Positions 63,176 through 64,000 of a DNA stretch of 64,000 bases are shown in pieces. Every line of letters begins with the position of its first letter. Positions within the stretch are counted from its first letter, which is position 1. The DNA is from Litorivicinus sp965656605. Its GTDB lineage: Bacteria > Pseudomonadota > Gammaproteobacteria > Pseudomonadales > Litorivicinaceae. The translations under genes and the position numbers were made by a program. The notes under the pieces are model-generated. The model was not told where the DNA came from, did not search any database, and worked only from the letters and a program-made list of their open reading frames with translations. Location: assembly GCA_965656605.1 (NCBI GenBank), contig CBFHLC010000001.1, positions 1 to 64,000 on the forward strand. The letters run 5' to 3'.

Positions 63176-63728
63176 GCGACTGCTTTACCTGTAATTCGAG
63201 CTGCTCAATTTCCAGCGCCATCTTTTTATGAACTTGTGGAGCGAATCGCACGGAATCATAGGTTTGAACTAGGAGTTTGACGTTCTTGAGTTGTCGCTCA
63301 ATGAGGCGGTCAATTGTCTCAAAAGTCTGTTGCTTGAGGCGGAATACATCCGTCCGTAGTGACTGAAGTGAATACCCCTTTTTTGCCAGCGCCGCTTTCA
63401 ATTCATTTTGTTCATCTACAGTCAGCGATTCACCTGACGCTACCTTTGTCAGAATTTCATGCATTTGGCCCCACTCCTTCTCAGGCTCAAGGCCGAATCC
63501 GTTCTTGTTGATGAGGCGATCGGTCATTTCACTAACCACCAAGTGGTTCTTTTCTGTGCGGTAGATTCTTATCCACCAAAAGGAATCTGCCATCTGCGAG
63601 ATCAGCTCACGCAAGATGCCTGTCGGATGGTCGTAACTCGCAAGCATCTCCTGAACATGCGCCTGGTATTCGGGCGCCTGAAGATACTGAGCATTAGATA
63701 GCGTCGTTAACTCGTTAGATTCACTCAT
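63141..63728 (-). CDS. Unrecognised 195-residue helical protein
   Basis: I do not recognise this protein. It is soluble and strongly helical. It has an aromatic patch (SFWWIRIYRTEKNHLVVSEM), a middle acidic region and a C-terminal coiled-coil-like segment rich in Leu, Gln and Lys (RLIERQLKNVKLLVQTYD, KKMALEIEQLELQVKQSRED). Start ATG 63728 is preferred to the in-frame GTG 63737 because GAGGTGG lies 5 nt before the ATG and overlaps that GTG. It overlaps the Xre gene by 8 bp and the STGPRT-family gene by 35 bp, so the three form one operon. Confidence 0.75.
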   Translation of the reverse strand: MSESNELTTLSNAQYLQAPEYQAHVQEMLASYDHPTGILRELISQMADSFWWIRIYRTEKNHLVVSEMTDRLINKNGFGLEPEKEWGQMHEILTKVASGESLTVDEQNELKAALAKKGYSLQSLRTDVFRLKQQTFETIDRLIERQLKNVKLLVQTYDSVRFAPQVHKKMALEIEQLELQVKQSREDQHLEVGRQ

Positions 63729-63978
63729 TCGAGCCACCTCGCTTAGAGAGATCCAAGGTCACACCGGGGTTGGACAGGGGGTCGCCGGTGAATTCAATAC
63801 CCACCTCCTCCAACGCAGATCGCAACTTTGCCAGCACACGAGTGTTAGCACTCGGAATGCCTTCCTGCATCTCGTATCGCCGGATGGTTGCCGGGCCCAC
63901 ATCACTCTTCGCGGCCAGATCCGAAGCCGACCATCCCAACATAGCGCGAGCAGCCTTTATTTGACCAGATGAGATCAT
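63721..63978 (-). CDS. Xre-type helix-turn-helix regulator (paralogue 2)
   Basis: An 85-residue protein closely resembling the regulator at 61,395-61,649 (ISSGQIKAARAMLGWSAS, DVGPATIRRYEMQEGIP, and the tail EFTGDPLSNPGVTLDL). It leads a three-gene operon (Xre, 195-residue protein, STGPRT protein). Only 22 bp of upstream sequence lie in the window, so its promoter is only partly visible. An autorepressor role is likely for this family. Confidence 0.88.
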   Translation of the reverse strand: MISSGQIKAARAMLGWSASDLAAKSDVGPATIRRYEMQEGIPSANTRVLAKLRSALEEVGIEFTGDPLSNPGVTLDLSKRGGSNE

Positions 63979-64000
63979 TTAGATATCTTTTATGATGTAA

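Overview
The window reads as a chromosomal segment of a marine-type gammaproteobacterium. The block argH / algR-like / hemC-hemD-hemX-hemY follows the order known from Pseudomonas and relatives, and a class I adenylate cyclase and an FdhA/FdhD/TorD formate dehydrogenase set fit the same group. I cannot name the species. Positions 1-22,200 are compact and GC-rich. From about 22,400 onward the DNA is visibly more AT-rich and holds surface, polysaccharide and mobile-type genes.

Region 1 (1-12,102) is a formate dehydrogenase island. It has a periplasmic molybdenum FDH catalytic subunit (truncated by the window edge), a small Tat-signal protein, a TorD-type chaperone, DUF3306 and DUF3305 proteins, and, divergently, a four-cluster ferredoxin-like protein, an Mrp/NBP35 ATPase, a biotin/lipoate-ligase-like protein and a DUF6505-like protein. 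These meet a convergent cofactor operon fdhD-mobA-mobB-moeA. Together they supply the enzyme, the bis-MGD cofactor, its sulfuration and Fe-S handling.

Region 2 (12,140-22,176) is core metabolism: hemC-hemD-hemX-hemY behind a degenerate AlgR/LytTR regulator, divergent argH, then cyaA and a UDP-glucose dehydrogenase.

Region 3 (22,460-53,538) is the striking part: ten genes, all on the minus strand with gaps of -19 to about 110 bp, forming a 31-kb putative operon of giant surface proteins. In transcription order: a 2087-residue RTX-like protein, a lipoprotein, a 1504-residue autotransporter, a complete type I secretion system (TolC, ABC, HlyD), an unrecognised 227-residue protein, a second autotransporter, a TpsB transporter and a 3613-residue TpsA haemagglutinin with two TPS-like domains. 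Divergent from it lies a two-component system (53,637-55,328) in which both the kinase and the response regulator are broken by -1 frame shifts. The kinase also carries an 8-bp tandem repeat that could switch it on and off. A SapC-family gene follows.

Region 4 (56,601-60,221) holds a small exported protein, a Wzz-type chain-length protein, a truncated CapD/FlaA1 relic and a WecA-type glycosyl-1-phosphate transferase.

Region 5 (60,541-63,978) looks like a mobile or integrated island. It has a tyrosine recombinase, two paralogous Xre-type regulators, two proteins of the 'STGPRT..GK..NA.KHGL' family, one unrecognised protein, and a LexA-like box in front of the first gene. No rRNA, tRNA or CRISPR array was seen.
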